From: Thalassospira alkalitolerans
GTDB lineage: Bacteria; Pseudomonadota; Alphaproteobacteria; Rhodospirillales; Thalassospiraceae
Direction of reading: 5' to 3'
Assembly (NCBI RefSeq): GCF_002115745.1
Contig: NZ_JFKB01000007.1
Location: 124,001 to 188,000, forward strand
DNA length: 64,000 nucleotides
A model generated the notes under the pieces. The model made no database searches, had not been told where the DNA came from, and was given only the letters and a program-made list of their open reading frames with translations. The translations under genes were made by a program, and so were the position numbers. Of the stretch, positions 7,895 through 17,223 are shown piece after piece; position 1 is the first letter of the stretch; every line of letters starts with the position of its first letter.

Positions 7895-8374
7895 ATGTCT
7901 TTAACAGAGATGACCGAGGAAATATCCAACCGCGTTGGTGCCATCTGTGATGGTCTGGCCGGTATCGAAGGCCCGCTTTTGCCGATCCTGCATGAAGTGC
8001 AGGATGAATACGGCTTTATTCCCGATGGCGCGCTTCAAACCATTGCCAAGCGGCTTAACCTTAGCCGGGCGGAAGTCCATGGGGTTGCCAGTTTTTATCA
8101 TGATTTCCGCGAAGAAAAGCCGGGGAAACACGTGATCAAAATCTGCCGTGCCGAGGCCTGTCAGGCGATGGGGGCCGATGATGTTGCCGACCACGCCAAA
8201 CGCAAGCTGAAAGTCGGCTGGTCGGAAACGACACGCGATCAGAATGTCACGCTGGAACCGGTATATTGCCTTGGCCTTTGTGCCTGTGCCCCGGCGGCGA
8301 TGGTGGATGGCAAGGTTATCGGACGCGTCAGCAAGGACCGTCTTGACCGTATTCTGAGCGAGGTCGGATCATGA
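7895..8374 (+). CDS. fdsG: NAD-dependent formate dehydrogenase gamma subunit
   Basis: 159 residues of the NuoE/24-kDa thioredoxin-like [2Fe-2S] family. The four cluster cysteines are in ICRAEACQ and YCLGLCACAP. ATG 7895 is preceded by GAGAGAGG; the upstream in-frame codons lack family similarity. In the cytoplasmic FdsABG complex this subunit carries a [2Fe-2S] centre in the electron path to the flavin. The stop codon overlaps the fdsB start (ATGA), indicating translational coupling. Confidence 0.9.
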   Translation: MSLTEMTEEISNRVGAICDGLAGIEGPLLPILHEVQDEYGFIPDGALQTIAKRLNLSRAEVHGVASFYHDFREEKPGKHVIKICRAEACQAMGADDVADHAKRKLKVGWSETTRDQNVTLEPVYCLGLCACAPAAMVDGKVIGRVSKDRLDRILSEVGS

Positions 8375-9927
8375 CAATCAAGATTTATGTCCCGCTTGAT
8401 TCCGCATCCGTTGCATTGGGGGCAGATGACGTTGCATCCGCCATTGCCACGGTGGCGGCAAAACGCGGTGAAGATATCCAGATCGTGCGCAATGGCTCGT
8501 TTGGCATGTATTGGCTGGAACCGATGGTCGAGGTCGAAACCCCGCGCGGGCGTTTGGCCTATGGCCCGGTTACGCCCGAGGATGTTGAGGGCATGTTCGA
8601 TGCCGGGTTCCTGAACGGCGGGCAACACAAACATTACCTTGGCCATACACAGGAAATTCCGTTTTTAAAGGCGCAAACCCGCCTGACGTTTCAGCGCTGT
8701 GGCATTATCGATCCGGTATCATTGGATGATTACCGCGCCAATGAGGGGTTGATCGGGCTTGAAAATGCGCTGAAACTGTCGTCCGAGGAAATCGTTAAGG
8801 CGGTTACCGATTCAGGCTTGCGCGGGCGCGGCGGGGCCGGTTTCCCGACGGGGATTAAATGGAACACGGTCCGTCAGGCACCGGGCGATCAGAAATACAT
8901 CGTTTGTAACGCCGATGAAGGCGACAGCGGTACATTCGCCGACCGCATGATCATGGAAGGCGAGCCATTTGTTTTGATCGAAGGCATGATCATTGCGGGC
9001 CTCGCGACCGGGGCGACCAAAGGGTATGTTTATACCCGGTCGGAATACCCCGACGCGATCCGCATCATGACCGAAGCAATTGAGGTTGCGCGTGCCAATA
9101 AACTGTTGGGCGCAGACGTTCTTGGATCGGGCAAGGCGTTCGATATGGAAGTCCGTATGGGGGCCGGGGCCTATGTTTGCGGCGAGGAAACATCGCTTTT
9201 GAACAGTATGGAAGGCAAGCGCGGCGTCGTGCGTGCCAAACCGCCGCTTCCTGCCATTGAAGGTTTTCTGGCCCGACCAACGGTTGTTAACAACGTTATC
9301 TCGCTGTGTTCGGTGCCGGTTATCCTTGAAAAAGGGGCGGAATATTACCGCGATTTCGGCATGGGAAGGTCACGCGGCACGATCCCGATCCAGATTGCCG
9401 GAAATGTCAAACATGGCGGGCTTTATGAAACCGCATTTGGCCTGACGCTGGGTGAAATCGTTGATCAGATTGGCGGCGGCACGGCCAGTGGCCGCCCGGT
9501 CAAGGCGGTGCAGGTGGGCGGGCCATTGGGCGCGTATTTCCCGCGTAAATTATTCGATACTCCGTTTGATTACGAGGCCTTTGCCAAGGTGGACGGTTTG
9601 ATCGGTCATGCCGGTATCGTTGTGTTTGACGATACGGTTGACCTGATGAAGCAGGCGCGTTTTGCCATGGAGTTTTGTGCCATTGAATCATGCGGCAAAT
9701 GCACACCATGTCGCATCGGATCAACGCGCGGCACCGAGGTGGTTGACAAGATCGCACGCGGTGAAGACCCCGAAATGCAAAAGGAACTCCTGGCCGATCT
9801 GTGCGAAACGATGAAGTTCGGTTCACTGTGCGCCTTGGGCGGGTTTACCCCCTATCCGGTGATGAGCGCATTGACCCATTTCCCTGATGACTTCAAGCCC
9901 TATGCGCTTGATATAGCCGCGGAGTGA
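8371..9927 (+). CDS. fdsB: NAD-dependent formate dehydrogenase beta subunit (NuoF-like diaphorase)
   Basis: 518 residues. An N-terminal thioredoxin-like part (residues 1-110) precedes a NuoF core with the FMN/NADH glycine-rich motifs GLRGRGGAGFPTG and GAGAYVCGEETSLLNS. The C-terminal [4Fe-4S] site uses Cys441, Cys444 and Cys447 in SCGKCTPCRIG plus a later cysteine in LCALGG. It binds FMN and reduces NAD+ with electrons from the alpha subunit. It overlaps fdsG by 4 bp and abuts fdsA. Confidence 0.93.
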   Translation: MTIKIYVPLDSASVALGADDVASAIATVAAKRGEDIQIVRNGSFGMYWLEPMVEVETPRGRLAYGPVTPEDVEGMFDAGFLNGGQHKHYLGHTQEIPFLKAQTRLTFQRCGIIDPVSLDDYRANEGLIGLENALKLSSEEIVKAVTDSGLRGRGGAGFPTGIKWNTVRQAPGDQKYIVCNADEGDSGTFADRMIMEGEPFVLIEGMIIAGLATGATKGYVYTRSEYPDAIRIMTEAIEVARANKLLGADVLGSGKAFDMEVRMGAGAYVCGEETSLLNSMEGKRGVVRAKPPLPAIEGFLARPTVVNNVISLCSVPVILEKGAEYYRDFGMGRSRGTIPIQIAGNVKHGGLYETAFGLTLGEIVDQIGGGTASGRPVKAVQVGGPLGAYFPRKLFDTPFDYEAFAKVDGLIGHAGIVVFDDTVDLMKQARFAMEFCAIESCGKCTPCRIGSTRGTEVVDKIARGEDPEMQKELLADLCETMKFGSLCALGGFTPYPVMSALTHFPDDFKPYALDIAAE

Positions 9928-9932
9928 GCACG

Positions 9933-12812
9933 ATGTCCTTGATACAAGAAGTTGACTACGGAACCCCCGCCGCCAAATCCGAAAAGACCGTGACGATCAA
10001 TGTCGACGGATTTGATGTTACCGTGCCCGAGGGCACATCGATCATGCGGGCCTCGATGGAGGTCGGGATCAAGGTGCCGAAACTATGCGCGACCGATATG
10101 GTCGATGCGTTCGGATCATGCCGATTGTGTCTGGTCGAGGTTGAGGGCCGCAATGGCACGCCGTCATCTTGCACGACGCCGGTTGCCGATGGCATGGTGG
10201 TGCATACCCAGACCGAGCGGCTTAAGAAAATCCGCAAAGGCGTGATGGAGCTTTATATTTCCGATCACCCGCTGGATTGCCTGACCTGTGCGGCGAATGG
10301 TGATTGCGAGTTGCAGGACATGGCCGGTGCGGTTGGCCTGCGCGATGTGCGCTATGGCTATGACGGGGGCAACCACGTTAAAACCCGCCAAAATGGCGAG
10401 GAAAATGCTCGCTATATGGCCAAGGATCAAAGCAACCCGTATTTCACCTATGATCCATCGAAATGTATTGTTTGTTCGCGTTGTGTGCGGGCGTGCGAGG
10501 AAGTTCAGGGGACCTTTGCCCTGACCATCGAAGGCCGCGGGTTTGAAAGCCGCGTGTCGCCGGGGATGCATGAAAACTTCCTGGATTCAGAATGCGTTTC
10601 GTGTGGTGCCTGTGTGCAGGCCTGCCCGACGGCGACGTTGCAGGAAAAATCAGTCATTGAAATCGGTCAGCCGGAACATTCGGTGGTCACGACCTGTGCC
10701 TATTGCGGGGTTGGCTGTTCGTTCAAGGCGGAAATGCGCGGTGATGAGCTGGTCCGCATGGTGCCGTATAAAGACGGCAAGGCCAATCGCGGGCATTCTT
10801 GCGTCAAGGGGCGCTTTGCCTATGGCTATGCCAGCCATCAGGATCGCATCCTGAACCCGATGATCCGTGAAAAGACGTCTGACCCCTGGCGTGAAGTCAG
10901 TTGGGAAGAGGCGCTGAGCTATACCGCCAATAAATTCAAATCCATTCAGGAAAAACACGGCAAAGGCGCGATTGGTGGCATTACGTCATCGCGTTGCACG
11001 AACGAGGAAACCTTCCTTGTGCAAAAGCTGATCCGGGCCGGTTTTGGCAATAACAATGTTGATACCTGTGCGCGTGTTTGCCATTCACCAACCGGTTATG
11101 GCCTTAAAACCACATTCGGGACGTCTGCCGGAACCCAGGATTTTGACAGTGTTGAACAAACCGATGTTGTGATCCTGATCGGGGCAAATCCGACGGATGG
11201 GCATCCTGTGTTTGCATCGCGTTTGAAAAAGCGCCTGCGTCAGGGTGCTGAATTGATTGTCATTGATCCGCGGCGGATTGATCTTGTGCAATCGCCGCAT
11301 ATCAAGGCCGCCGCCCATTTGGCATTGCGTCCGGGCACCAATGTTGCGGTTTTAACATCGCTTTCGCATGTCATCGTGACCGAGGGGCTGTTTGACGAAA
11401 AATTCATTCGCGAACGTTGTGACTGGGACGAGTTCCAGGATTGGGCCGCGTTTGTTTCCGATCCGCAAAACAGCCCGGAAGAAGTCGAACGCCTGTCAGG
11501 TGTTCCGGCCGAAACCGTGCGCAAGGCCGCACGTGTGTTCGCACGCGGCGGTAATGGTGCGATTTATTACGGGCTTGGCGTGACCGAACACAGCCAAGGA
11601 TCAACCACCGTGATGGCGATTGCCAATCTTGCCATGGCGACGGGAAATTTGGGCCGTCCGGGGGTTGGGGTGAACCCATTGCGCGGGCAGAACAATGTGC
11701 AAGGCGCTTGTGATATGGGGTCCTTCCCGCATGAGTTACCGGGCTATCGCCATGTTGCCGATGATGCGACGCGTGATGTGTTTGAAAAAATCTGGGGCGT
11801 CAAACTTGATGACGAGCCGGGGCTTCGTATTCCCAATATGCTTGATGCCGCCGTCGAAGGCACATTTAAGGGTATTTATATTCAGGGTGAAGACATCCTG
11901 CAATCGGACCCGGATACCAAACATGTGGCGGCCGGTCTGGCGGCGATGGAATGCGTTGTTGTTCATGACCTGTTTTTGAACGAAACCGCAAACCATGCGC
12001 ATGTCTTCCTGCCCGGTTCGACCTTCCTTGAAAAGGACGGCACATTTACCAATGCCGAACGCCGCATCAACCGTGTTCGCAAGGTGATGAAACCGAAAAA
12101 CGGGTTTGCCGATTGGGAAGTCACCCAGAATTTGGCACGTGCCATGGGGCTTGACTGGAATTACACCCATCCGTCACAGGTGATGGATGAAATTGCCGCC
12201 ACCACGCCAAGCTTTGCCGGGGTTGATTACGATCTTTTGGAACGCGAAGGATCAATCCAGTGGCCGTGTAATGAAAAGGCCCCGATGGGCACGCCGGTCA
12301 TGCATATTGATGGCTTTGTGCGCGGCAAGGGCAAGTTCGTTGTTACCGAATATGTTGCCACCGATGAACGCACCGGTCCGCGCTTCCCGCTGTTGCTGAC
12401 CACGGGCAGGATTTTGAGCCAATATAACGTTGGTGCGCAGACCCGCCGGACGGAAAATACCGCCTGGCATAAGGAAGACCTTTTGGAAATCCATCCCCAT
12501 GATGCCGAACAGCGCGGCGTTCGGGATGGTGACTGGGTCCGTTTGGCATCGCGTTCGGGCGAAACATCGCTTCGTGCCACCATTACCGACCGTGTTGCGC
12601 CGGGTGTGGTTTACACCACATTCCACCATCCGGGCACACAGGCCAATGTGATCACCACGGACTTTACCGACTGGGCGACCAATTGCCCGGAATACAAGGT
12701 TACAGCCGTGCAGATTACGCCCAGCAACGGGCCAAGCGAATGGCAGGTCGAATACGACAAGCAGGCTGAACAGTCGCGCCGGATTGCCCCGCGCGTTGAC
12801 GCAGCCGAATAG
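9933..12812 (+). CDS. fdsA: NAD-dependent formate dehydrogenase alpha (catalytic Mo) subunit
   Basis: 959 residues from ATG 9933, preferred because GGAG lies eight bases upstream; GTG 9924, overlapping the fdsB stop, is an alternative. Order of domains: NuoG-like N-terminus with [2Fe-2S] cysteines (KLCATDM, SCRLCLVE), a further iron-sulfur site (DHPLDCLTCAANGDCELQ), two ferredoxin [4Fe-4S] clusters (CIVCSRCVRACE, CVSCGACVQACP), then the bis-MGD oxidoreductase domain with its own cluster (CAYCGVGCSF). The Mo-ligating cysteine is Cys383 in CARVCHSPTG (codon 11079-11081); it is Cys, not Sec. Oxidises formate to CO2 in the cytoplasm. Confidence 0.94.
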   Translation: MSLIQEVDYGTPAAKSEKTVTINVDGFDVTVPEGTSIMRASMEVGIKVPKLCATDMVDAFGSCRLCLVEVEGRNGTPSSCTTPVADGMVVHTQTERLKKIRKGVMELYISDHPLDCLTCAANGDCELQDMAGAVGLRDVRYGYDGGNHVKTRQNGEENARYMAKDQSNPYFTYDPSKCIVCSRCVRACEEVQGTFALTIEGRGFESRVSPGMHENFLDSECVSCGACVQACPTATLQEKSVIEIGQPEHSVVTTCAYCGVGCSFKAEMRGDELVRMVPYKDGKANRGHSCVKGRFAYGYASHQDRILNPMIREKTSDPWREVSWEEALSYTANKFKSIQEKHGKGAIGGITSSRCTNEETFLVQKLIRAGFGNNNVDTCARVCHSPTGYGLKTTFGTSAGTQDFDSVEQTDVVILIGANPTDGHPVFASRLKKRLRQGAELIVIDPRRIDLVQSPHIKAAAHLALRPGTNVAVLTSLSHVIVTEGLFDEKFIRERCDWDEFQDWAAFVSDPQNSPEEVERLSGVPAETVRKAARVFARGGNGAIYYGLGVTEHSQGSTTVMAIANLAMATGNLGRPGVGVNPLRGQNNVQGACDMGSFPHELPGYRHVADDATRDVFEKIWGVKLDDEPGLRIPNMLDAAVEGTFKGIYIQGEDILQSDPDTKHVAAGLAAMECVVVHDLFLNETANHAHVFLPGSTFLEKDGTFTNAERRINRVRKVMKPKNGFADWEVTQNLARAMGLDWNYTHPSQVMDEIAATTPSFAGVDYDLLEREGSIQWPCNEKAPMGTPVMHIDGFVRGKGKFVVTEYVATDERTGPRFPLLLTTGRILSQYNVGAQTRRTENTAWHKEDLLEIHPHDAEQRGVRDGDWVRLASRSGETSLRATITDRVAPGVVYTTFHHPGTQANVITTDFTDWATNCPEYKVTAVQITPSNGPSEWQVEYDKQAEQSRRIAPRVDAAE

Positions 12813-12825
12813 GCCGGAAATCGTG

Positions 12826-12861
12826 CCCGGTTTCGTGATAGGATATCGTCATGAAACCGGG
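12826..12861 (+). repeat. intercistronic hairpin between fdsA and fdsD
   Basis: CCCGGTTTC (12826-12834) pairs perfectly with GAAACCGGG (12853-12861); allowing G-U pairs the stem extends to 14 bp around an 8-base loop. It starts 13 bases after the fdsA stop and lacks a T-run, so it is more likely an mRNA-processing or stabilising element that sets the lower expression of the accessory genes than a full terminator. Confidence 0.55.
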
Positions 12862-12906
12862 TGTTTCCATCCGTAAAACAAAAAAACGGCGGGAGTTATA
12901 ACGCCA

Positions 12907-13131
12907 ATGGCACCTGACAAGCTCGTCTATATGGCCAATCAGATTGCGACCTTTTTTACATCCAAACCCCATGCCGAAGGGGTCGAAGGTGTGGCCGGTC
13001 ATATCAGTGAATTCTGGGAACCGCGTATGCGCAAGCAGCTTTTTGATATGATCGAAAGTGGCCAGGAAGGTTTCCATCCGCTGGTCATCGAAGCCGCCCC
13101 GTCGATCCGCAAGGTCAAGCAACCTGCGTGA
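12907..13131 (+). CDS. fdsD: formate dehydrogenase delta subunit
   Basis: 74 residues. The sequence LVYMANQIATFFTSKPHAEGVEGVAGHISEFWEPRMRK is typical of the small FdsD/delta family encoded at the end of fds operons. The protein is not an electron carrier; in Rhodobacter capsulatus it is reported to be required, together with the FdhD homologue, for maturation of the molybdenum cofactor in the enzyme. Its stop overlaps the region directly before fdhD. Separated from fdsA by 94 bp containing a hairpin. Confidence 0.88.
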   Translation: MAPDKLVYMANQIATFFTSKPHAEGVEGVAGHISEFWEPRMRKQLFDMIESGQEGFHPLVIEAAPSIRKVKQPA

Positions 13132-13139
13132 GGGCGAAA

Positions 13140-13940
13140 ATGGCATCGGAAAACCGCATTATTGATGGTCGTGATCACGACCCGGCCCGCGCCATTGGCA
13201 ACGGGCAGGGCGATGATGATGTGCCGGTGATCCTGCAGCCGGAAATCCCGGCGGCGGTGACCTTTAATGGCAAATCCCATGCGGTGATGATGGTATCCCC
13301 CCACGATCTTGAGGATTTCATCATCGGGTTTACCCTGTCCGAAGGCATTGCTGATCATATCGGGCAAATTACCCTGCGCGATGTGCGCAAGACCTTGCAG
13401 GGTTTTGTGATCGAGGCGGATCTGGATGAGAATATCCTTGAGCGTCTTGATGTTCGCCAGCGCACGCTGGAAGGCCGATCCGGCTGTGGGCTTTGCGGGG
13501 TTCAATCGCTTGACGCGGTTGCCATGGACAAGATCGGCAAGGTCGTGCCGGGTAATATGGCCCAAGATATTGTTTTGCGGGCGATTGATGCGCTTCCGGA
13601 TCATCAGACGCGCAATCGCGAAGGCGGGGGGCTTTTACATGCCAGTGCCTTTGTCGATGGCACGGGGACGATCCAAATCGTGCGCGAAGATATTGGGCGT
13701 CATAATGCGCTGGATAAGGTTCTGGGGGCGGTGGCCCGTGCCGGGATTGATAAAACGGGCGGGTTCATCCTGATGACCAGCCGGTGTTCGTATGAAATCG
13801 TGACCAAAACCGTGCAATGCGGGGTTGGTGGGCTTGTGACGCTTTCGGGGCCGACATTAACTGCGGTCAATTTGGCGCGGCAGGCGGGCCTGACGATGAT
13901 TTGCCGCGAACGGCATGGATTATTCCGCCGTTTTTCGTGA
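13140..13940 (+). CDS. fdhD: FdhD sulfurtransferase for formate dehydrogenase maturation
   Basis: 266 residues from ATG 13140 with GAGGG five bases upstream; GTG 13128, overlapping the fdsD stop, is possible. The redox CxxC loop GCGLCGVQS lies near residue 120, and the cyclic-nucleotide-like binding motif REDIGRHNALDKVLG and LMTSRCSYEIVTK block are conserved family features. FdhD (FdsC in Rhodobacter) transfers sulfur to the bis-MGD cofactor, giving the sulfido ligand needed for activity. Last gene of the formate operon, only 13 bp from the convergent LacI gene, with no room for a separate terminator. Confidence 0.92.
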   Translation: MASENRIIDGRDHDPARAIGNGQGDDDVPVILQPEIPAAVTFNGKSHAVMMVSPHDLEDFIIGFTLSEGIADHIGQITLRDVRKTLQGFVIEADLDENILERLDVRQRTLEGRSGCGLCGVQSLDAVAMDKIGKVVPGNMAQDIVLRAIDALPDHQTRNREGGGLLHASAFVDGTGTIQIVREDIGRHNALDKVLGAVARAGIDKTGGFILMTSRCSYEIVTKTVQCGVGGLVTLSGPTLTAVNLARQAGLTMICRERHGLFRRFS

Positions 13941-13953
13941 TGTCGGTTGGTGT

Positions 13954-14994
13954 TTAAGCCGAATCCCGTGCCACGATTTCAAATCCGATGTCGATGCACT
14001 TGTTTTCCAATGGTTTTTGGTCAATACGCGTCATCAGAACTTTTGCAGCCTGAGAGCCAAGATAAGCCCGGTCGACCTTGACCGTTGTCAGGGCGGGCGC
14101 GGTAAAGGCGGCAAAATTCTGGTTCCCGAAACCAATCACGGCGATGTCTTGGGGAATTTTAAGGTGGCGTGTTTGGGCTTCGATAATGACGCCATGTGCC
14201 AGAAGATCCGAACTGCACATAACAACACCGCTTTTGAAGCCGTTTTCGATGGCTTGGGCAAGGGATGAGCGCCCGAGTTCAAGACTGGCCTGTCCGGGCA
14301 AGCAAATTTCATCGACCTGATTTTGGGTCAGCTTGTTAAAGGTGTCGCAAAAAGCATCTTTGCGTCTTAGCGCCCGTTCGTCGCCTGCGGAAATGGCCAG
14401 CGCATGGCGATAGCCTTTTTCATAGGCAAACTTTGCGGTTTCTTCACCCGATTTTGCATGTGAAAAGCCAACACAGGTGTCGATCGGAGATGCGGTAATA
14501 TCCCAAATTTCAACAACCGGAATGCCGGACCCCAAAATCATGCGTTTGCATTTGGCCGAATGATTTATGCCGGTCATCATGATGCCGTCGGGGCGGCGAC
14601 TGAGCATTGTTGCCAGAATTGATTCTTCTTCTTCCTGCGACAGGCCGGTTTCCGCAGTAAGAACGTGATAGCCGTATCCGCGCATGACCTGAATGAAGTG
14701 TTTGATAAATTCGGAATAGGCAAAATTGGTGATCGACGGGATCAGGGCGACAATCAGGTGGCTTCGCTTTGAGGCAAGTGCGCCTGCGACCATGTTTGGA
14801 ACATAGCCGGTCAATTCAATCGCATTTTTGATGCGTTCAAGTGTCTTGGCGGAAACTTTCGACGGATTATTCAGCGCCCGGGATACCGTTACCTGAGATA
14901 CGCCCGCAAGACGCCCGACAGCTTCCATTGTCACCGTGCCGGAGCTGCTTTCGGTGTTTTGTTTGGCTTCAGGTTTGCGTTCGGTCTTGGGCAA
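13954..14994 (-). CDS. LacI-family transcriptional regulator (sugar acid operon)
   Basis: 346 residues read from a TTG codon; an ATG or GTG about 20 codons later, just at the DNA-binding domain, is also possible because no good ribosome site decides the start. The helix-turn-helix is VTMEAVGRLAGVSQVTVSRALNNPSKVS-like, the hinge NMVAGALASKRS, then a periplasmic-binding-protein-like sensor domain. GntR/gluconate-type LacI regulators resemble it. It lies downstream of tctCBA; two matching LacI-style palindromes lie in the tctC/dehydratase divergent promoter, so it probably represses both units, released by a sugar acid or its keto-deoxy derivative. Confidence 0.85.
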   Translation of the reverse strand: MPKTERKPEAKQNTESSSGTVTMEAVGRLAGVSQVTVSRALNNPSKVSAKTLERIKNAIELTGYVPNMVAGALASKRSHLIVALIPSITNFAYSEFIKHFIQVMRGYGYHVLTAETGLSQEEEESILATMLSRRPDGIMMTGINHSAKCKRMILGSGIPVVEIWDITASPIDTCVGFSHAKSGEETAKFAYEKGYRHALAISAGDERALRRKDAFCDTFNKLTQNQVDEICLPGQASLELGRSSLAQAIENGFKSGVVMCSSDLLAHGVIIEAQTRHLKIPQDIAVIGFGNQNFAAFTAPALTTVKVDRAYLGSQAAKVLMTRIDQKPLENKCIDIGFEIVARDSA

Positions 14995-15028
14995 AATGGT
15001 TTCTCTGTTGGTAAAGCTGCGCTGATAT

Positions 15029-15062
15029 TTTTCTCCGGGGGTAAAGGAAACCCCGGAGAAAA
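15029..15062. repeat. 12-bp perfect inverted repeat between tctA and the LacI gene
   Basis: TTTTCTCCGGGG (15029-15040) and CCCCGGAGAAAA (15051-15062) with a 10-base loop. The flanks are T-stem-A on the plus strand, the reverse of a bidirectional intrinsic terminator, so on either strand the T-run is on the wrong side. It may be an mRNA 3'-end stabiliser for tctA. Confidence 0.5.
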
Positions 15063-15104
15063 CATCTTTGCAGGGGGTCAGGCAATAAAGCGTGCCTGAT
15101 TATG

Positions 15105-16610
15105 TTACTGGCCGTTTTGGACCAAGTCTTTTTTCTTTTTGCGCGCGATTGTAATCGAGAACCAGACGGATAGCCCGATCAAGACCCACAAAAGAACCGC
15201 GATCCAGCTTTTGGTAAAGAAGATCGAAAGCGTGCCAAAGGATTCAATACTTTTGACGAAATAGATTTCCGCCGATGGACCCAGAATGAAACCGATAATA
15301 AACGGCGCAATTTCCAATCCGATTTTATGGGCAAAGTAGCCAAACAAACCAAATATCAGCAACGTCCAGACATCAAACATGACGCCGTAATTGATGGTAT
15401 ATGCCCCGACAACGCACATCATCAAAATGATCGGAAACAGGATGTTTTTCGGGATCATCACGACTTTGGCGATATAGCGGATGGCAAAGATCATGACCAG
15501 AAGCATAACGATGTTTGCCGCCAGCATCGCGATAATCATGGCATCCCATGTTACCGGATTATTGCCGATAAACAGGGGGCCGACCTGAATGCCTTGCAAG
15601 GTAAAGGCGCCGATCAGGATTGCGGTTGTCGAATCACCTGGAATACCAAGCGATAAAAGCGGAACCAATGCGCCGCCGGTCAGGCCATTGTTGGCACTTT
15701 CCGATGCCATAATGCCTGATGGCTCGCCTTTGCCAAATCGTTCCGGGTTTTTTGAAAAGTTCTTTTGCTGGCTATAGGCCAAAATCGATGCGGCACTGCC
15801 ACCAACGCCGGGCAAAATACCCACAAAAGTCCCAATCCCGGATGAGCGGATCAGATTGACAAATTGACCTTTGAAGACGGAAAAATCGAACCGTTTGCCT
15901 TTGCCGATCTTGATCGATGAAAGGTCTTTGCCGTCTTTCATACCGTCTTCGGCTTCGATAAGGATCGTGGCCAAGCCAAAAATCCCGATCAGTACCGGCA
16001 GCAATGAAAAGCCGCTTTCAAGATAATATTCCAAAAATTCCGGCACCAAGCGCAATTCGCCGTTGCCGCCACGTGAAATATCATAGGCCCCGATCAGGCT
16101 TAGGAATATGCCCAAAACGCCGCTGAAAATACCGACCAGCATGTTGCTGCTAAGTGCGGCCATAACGGTCAGGGCAAAGAAGATAATCAGGAATTTTTCG
16201 ACATATGAAAACTTGATCGCAAAGTCGGCAAGGGCAGGGGCGAAGAAGTACAAAGCGGCAAGGCTTATGATGCCGCCGATAAATGACGAAATGACCGCGA
16301 TCCGAAGGGCACGTTCGCCTTCGCCCTTTTGGGTCATCGGATAGCCATCAAATGTGGTGGCGATAGAGGATGGCGTTCCCGGAATATTCAAAAGAATTGC
16401 CGGAACAAGGCCGCCGGAAATACCCCCGACGTAAAGACCCAGCAGCAAGGCCAGACCGTTTTCCAATCCAAGGGAATAGGTCAGGGGCAAACACACCGCG
16501 ACCGCCATGGTTGCTGTCATGCCCGGAATTGCACCAAAGATGATGCCAATCACGGTGCCTGATGCAACCAGGGTAAAGAAGAACGGCGTTAAAATGGAAA
16601 GAAAATCCAT
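15105..16610 (-). CDS. tctA: tripartite tricarboxylate transporter, large permease TctA
   Basis: 501 residues with about 11-12 membrane segments. The family glycine/proline signatures are visible: GAIPGMTATMAVAVCLPLTY near the N-terminus and GILPGVGGSAASILAYSQQK plus LLSLGIPGDSTTAILIGAF in the centre. It forms the membrane channel with TctB and takes substrate from TctC using the ion gradient. Gene order tctC-tctB-tctA. The neighbouring L-arabinonate-type pathway suggests an aldonate or similar carboxylate substrate instead of citrate, by inference. Confidence 0.9.
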   Translation of the reverse strand: MDFLSILTPFFFTLVASGTVIGIIFGAIPGMTATMAVAVCLPLTYSLGLENGLALLLGLYVGGISGGLVPAILLNIPGTPSSIATTFDGYPMTQKGEGERALRIAVISSFIGGIISLAALYFFAPALADFAIKFSYVEKFLIIFFALTVMAALSSNMLVGIFSGVLGIFLSLIGAYDISRGGNGELRLVPEFLEYYLESGFSLLPVLIGIFGLATILIEAEDGMKDGKDLSSIKIGKGKRFDFSVFKGQFVNLIRSSGIGTFVGILPGVGGSAASILAYSQQKNFSKNPERFGKGEPSGIMASESANNGLTGGALVPLLSLGIPGDSTTAILIGAFTLQGIQVGPLFIGNNPVTWDAMIIAMLAANIVMLLVMIFAIRYIAKVVMIPKNILFPIILMMCVVGAYTINYGVMFDVWTLLIFGLFGYFAHKIGLEIAPFIIGFILGPSAEIYFVKSIESFGTLSIFFTKSWIAVLLWVLIGLSVWFSITIARKKKKDLVQNGQ

Positions 16611-16636
16611 GTCAAATCTCTCGTGTCGTTCTTGGC

Positions 16637-17062
16637 TTAAGGAAGCGATATGTTGAAAAGCTCGGACAGCAGATACCAGACAACGCTGGGTGCTATGACG
16701 GCGTTAAGTCCTGCTATCATCAGGTGCCGTTTATCGCGCTGGTGCAGGTAAAGCACGCTCATGGCGAACAGGTAGGGGATTGAACAGATGTAAAATCCCA
16801 GACCGGTGTTGGGGTAAAAATCACCAACCCATGGCATTGCGATGAAATAAAGAACGGTACCCACAAGTGTTCCGAAAAACCGCATGTGGTCAATCTTGGC
16901 CGGCCACCATGGAAGAGAGCCAACCGTCGCCAAAATTGTGCGGCCGCGCGTTGCCAATATGGCCACCAGTAAAATGCCAAGGACAACGGCGGTGATCGTT
17001 GGAAACACAGTGTGTGATGTATCGAAATCGATGGACACTGATAAAAGCGATTCCAGTGACAT
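16637..17062 (-). CDS. tctB: tripartite tricarboxylate transporter, small permease TctB
   Basis: 141 residues with about four hydrophobic segments, the usual size and topology of TctB, the poorly conserved small membrane subunit. AGGAG sits seven bases before the ATG. It lies between tctC and tctA, 26 bp from tctA, in one operon. Identification rests more on position and topology than on motifs. Confidence 0.82.
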   Translation of the reverse strand: MSLESLLSVSIDFDTSHTVFPTITAVVLGILLVAILATRGRTILATVGSLPWWPAKIDHMRFFGTLVGTVLYFIAMPWVGDFYPNTGLGFYICSIPYLFAMSVLYLHQRDKRHLMIAGLNAVIAPSVVWYLLSELFNISLP

Positions 17063-17184
17063 GAAGTATCTCCTGCTTATCCCGCCGTTTCCGGTTCTGC
17101 CGAAAACCCATCTGTTTCAAAGCGTGAAGCGTTTGGCGGGATTGTCTTTAGTGGTCGTTTCAGGCAGGGAAAAATGCCAAGTGC

Positions 17185-17217
17185 CATGTCGGCCCGACCA
17201 AAAGCCGGGCCGACATG
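17185..17217 (-). repeat. strong hairpin directly after tctC
   Basis: A 12-bp perfect stem, CATGTCGGCCCG (17185-17196) with CGGGCCGACATG (17206-17217) around a 9-base loop, starts seven bases after the tctC stop. On the transcript it is followed by a weak downstream T-run. It probably protects the upstream binding-protein message or attenuates transcription into tctBA. Confidence 0.6.
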
Positions 17218-17223
17218 ATATGG

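Noticed and set aside
15029-15062. Intrinsic terminator between tctA and the LacI gene
   Set aside because: The inverted repeat is real but the T- and A-runs are on the wrong sides for termination on either strand, so I list it only as a repeat.
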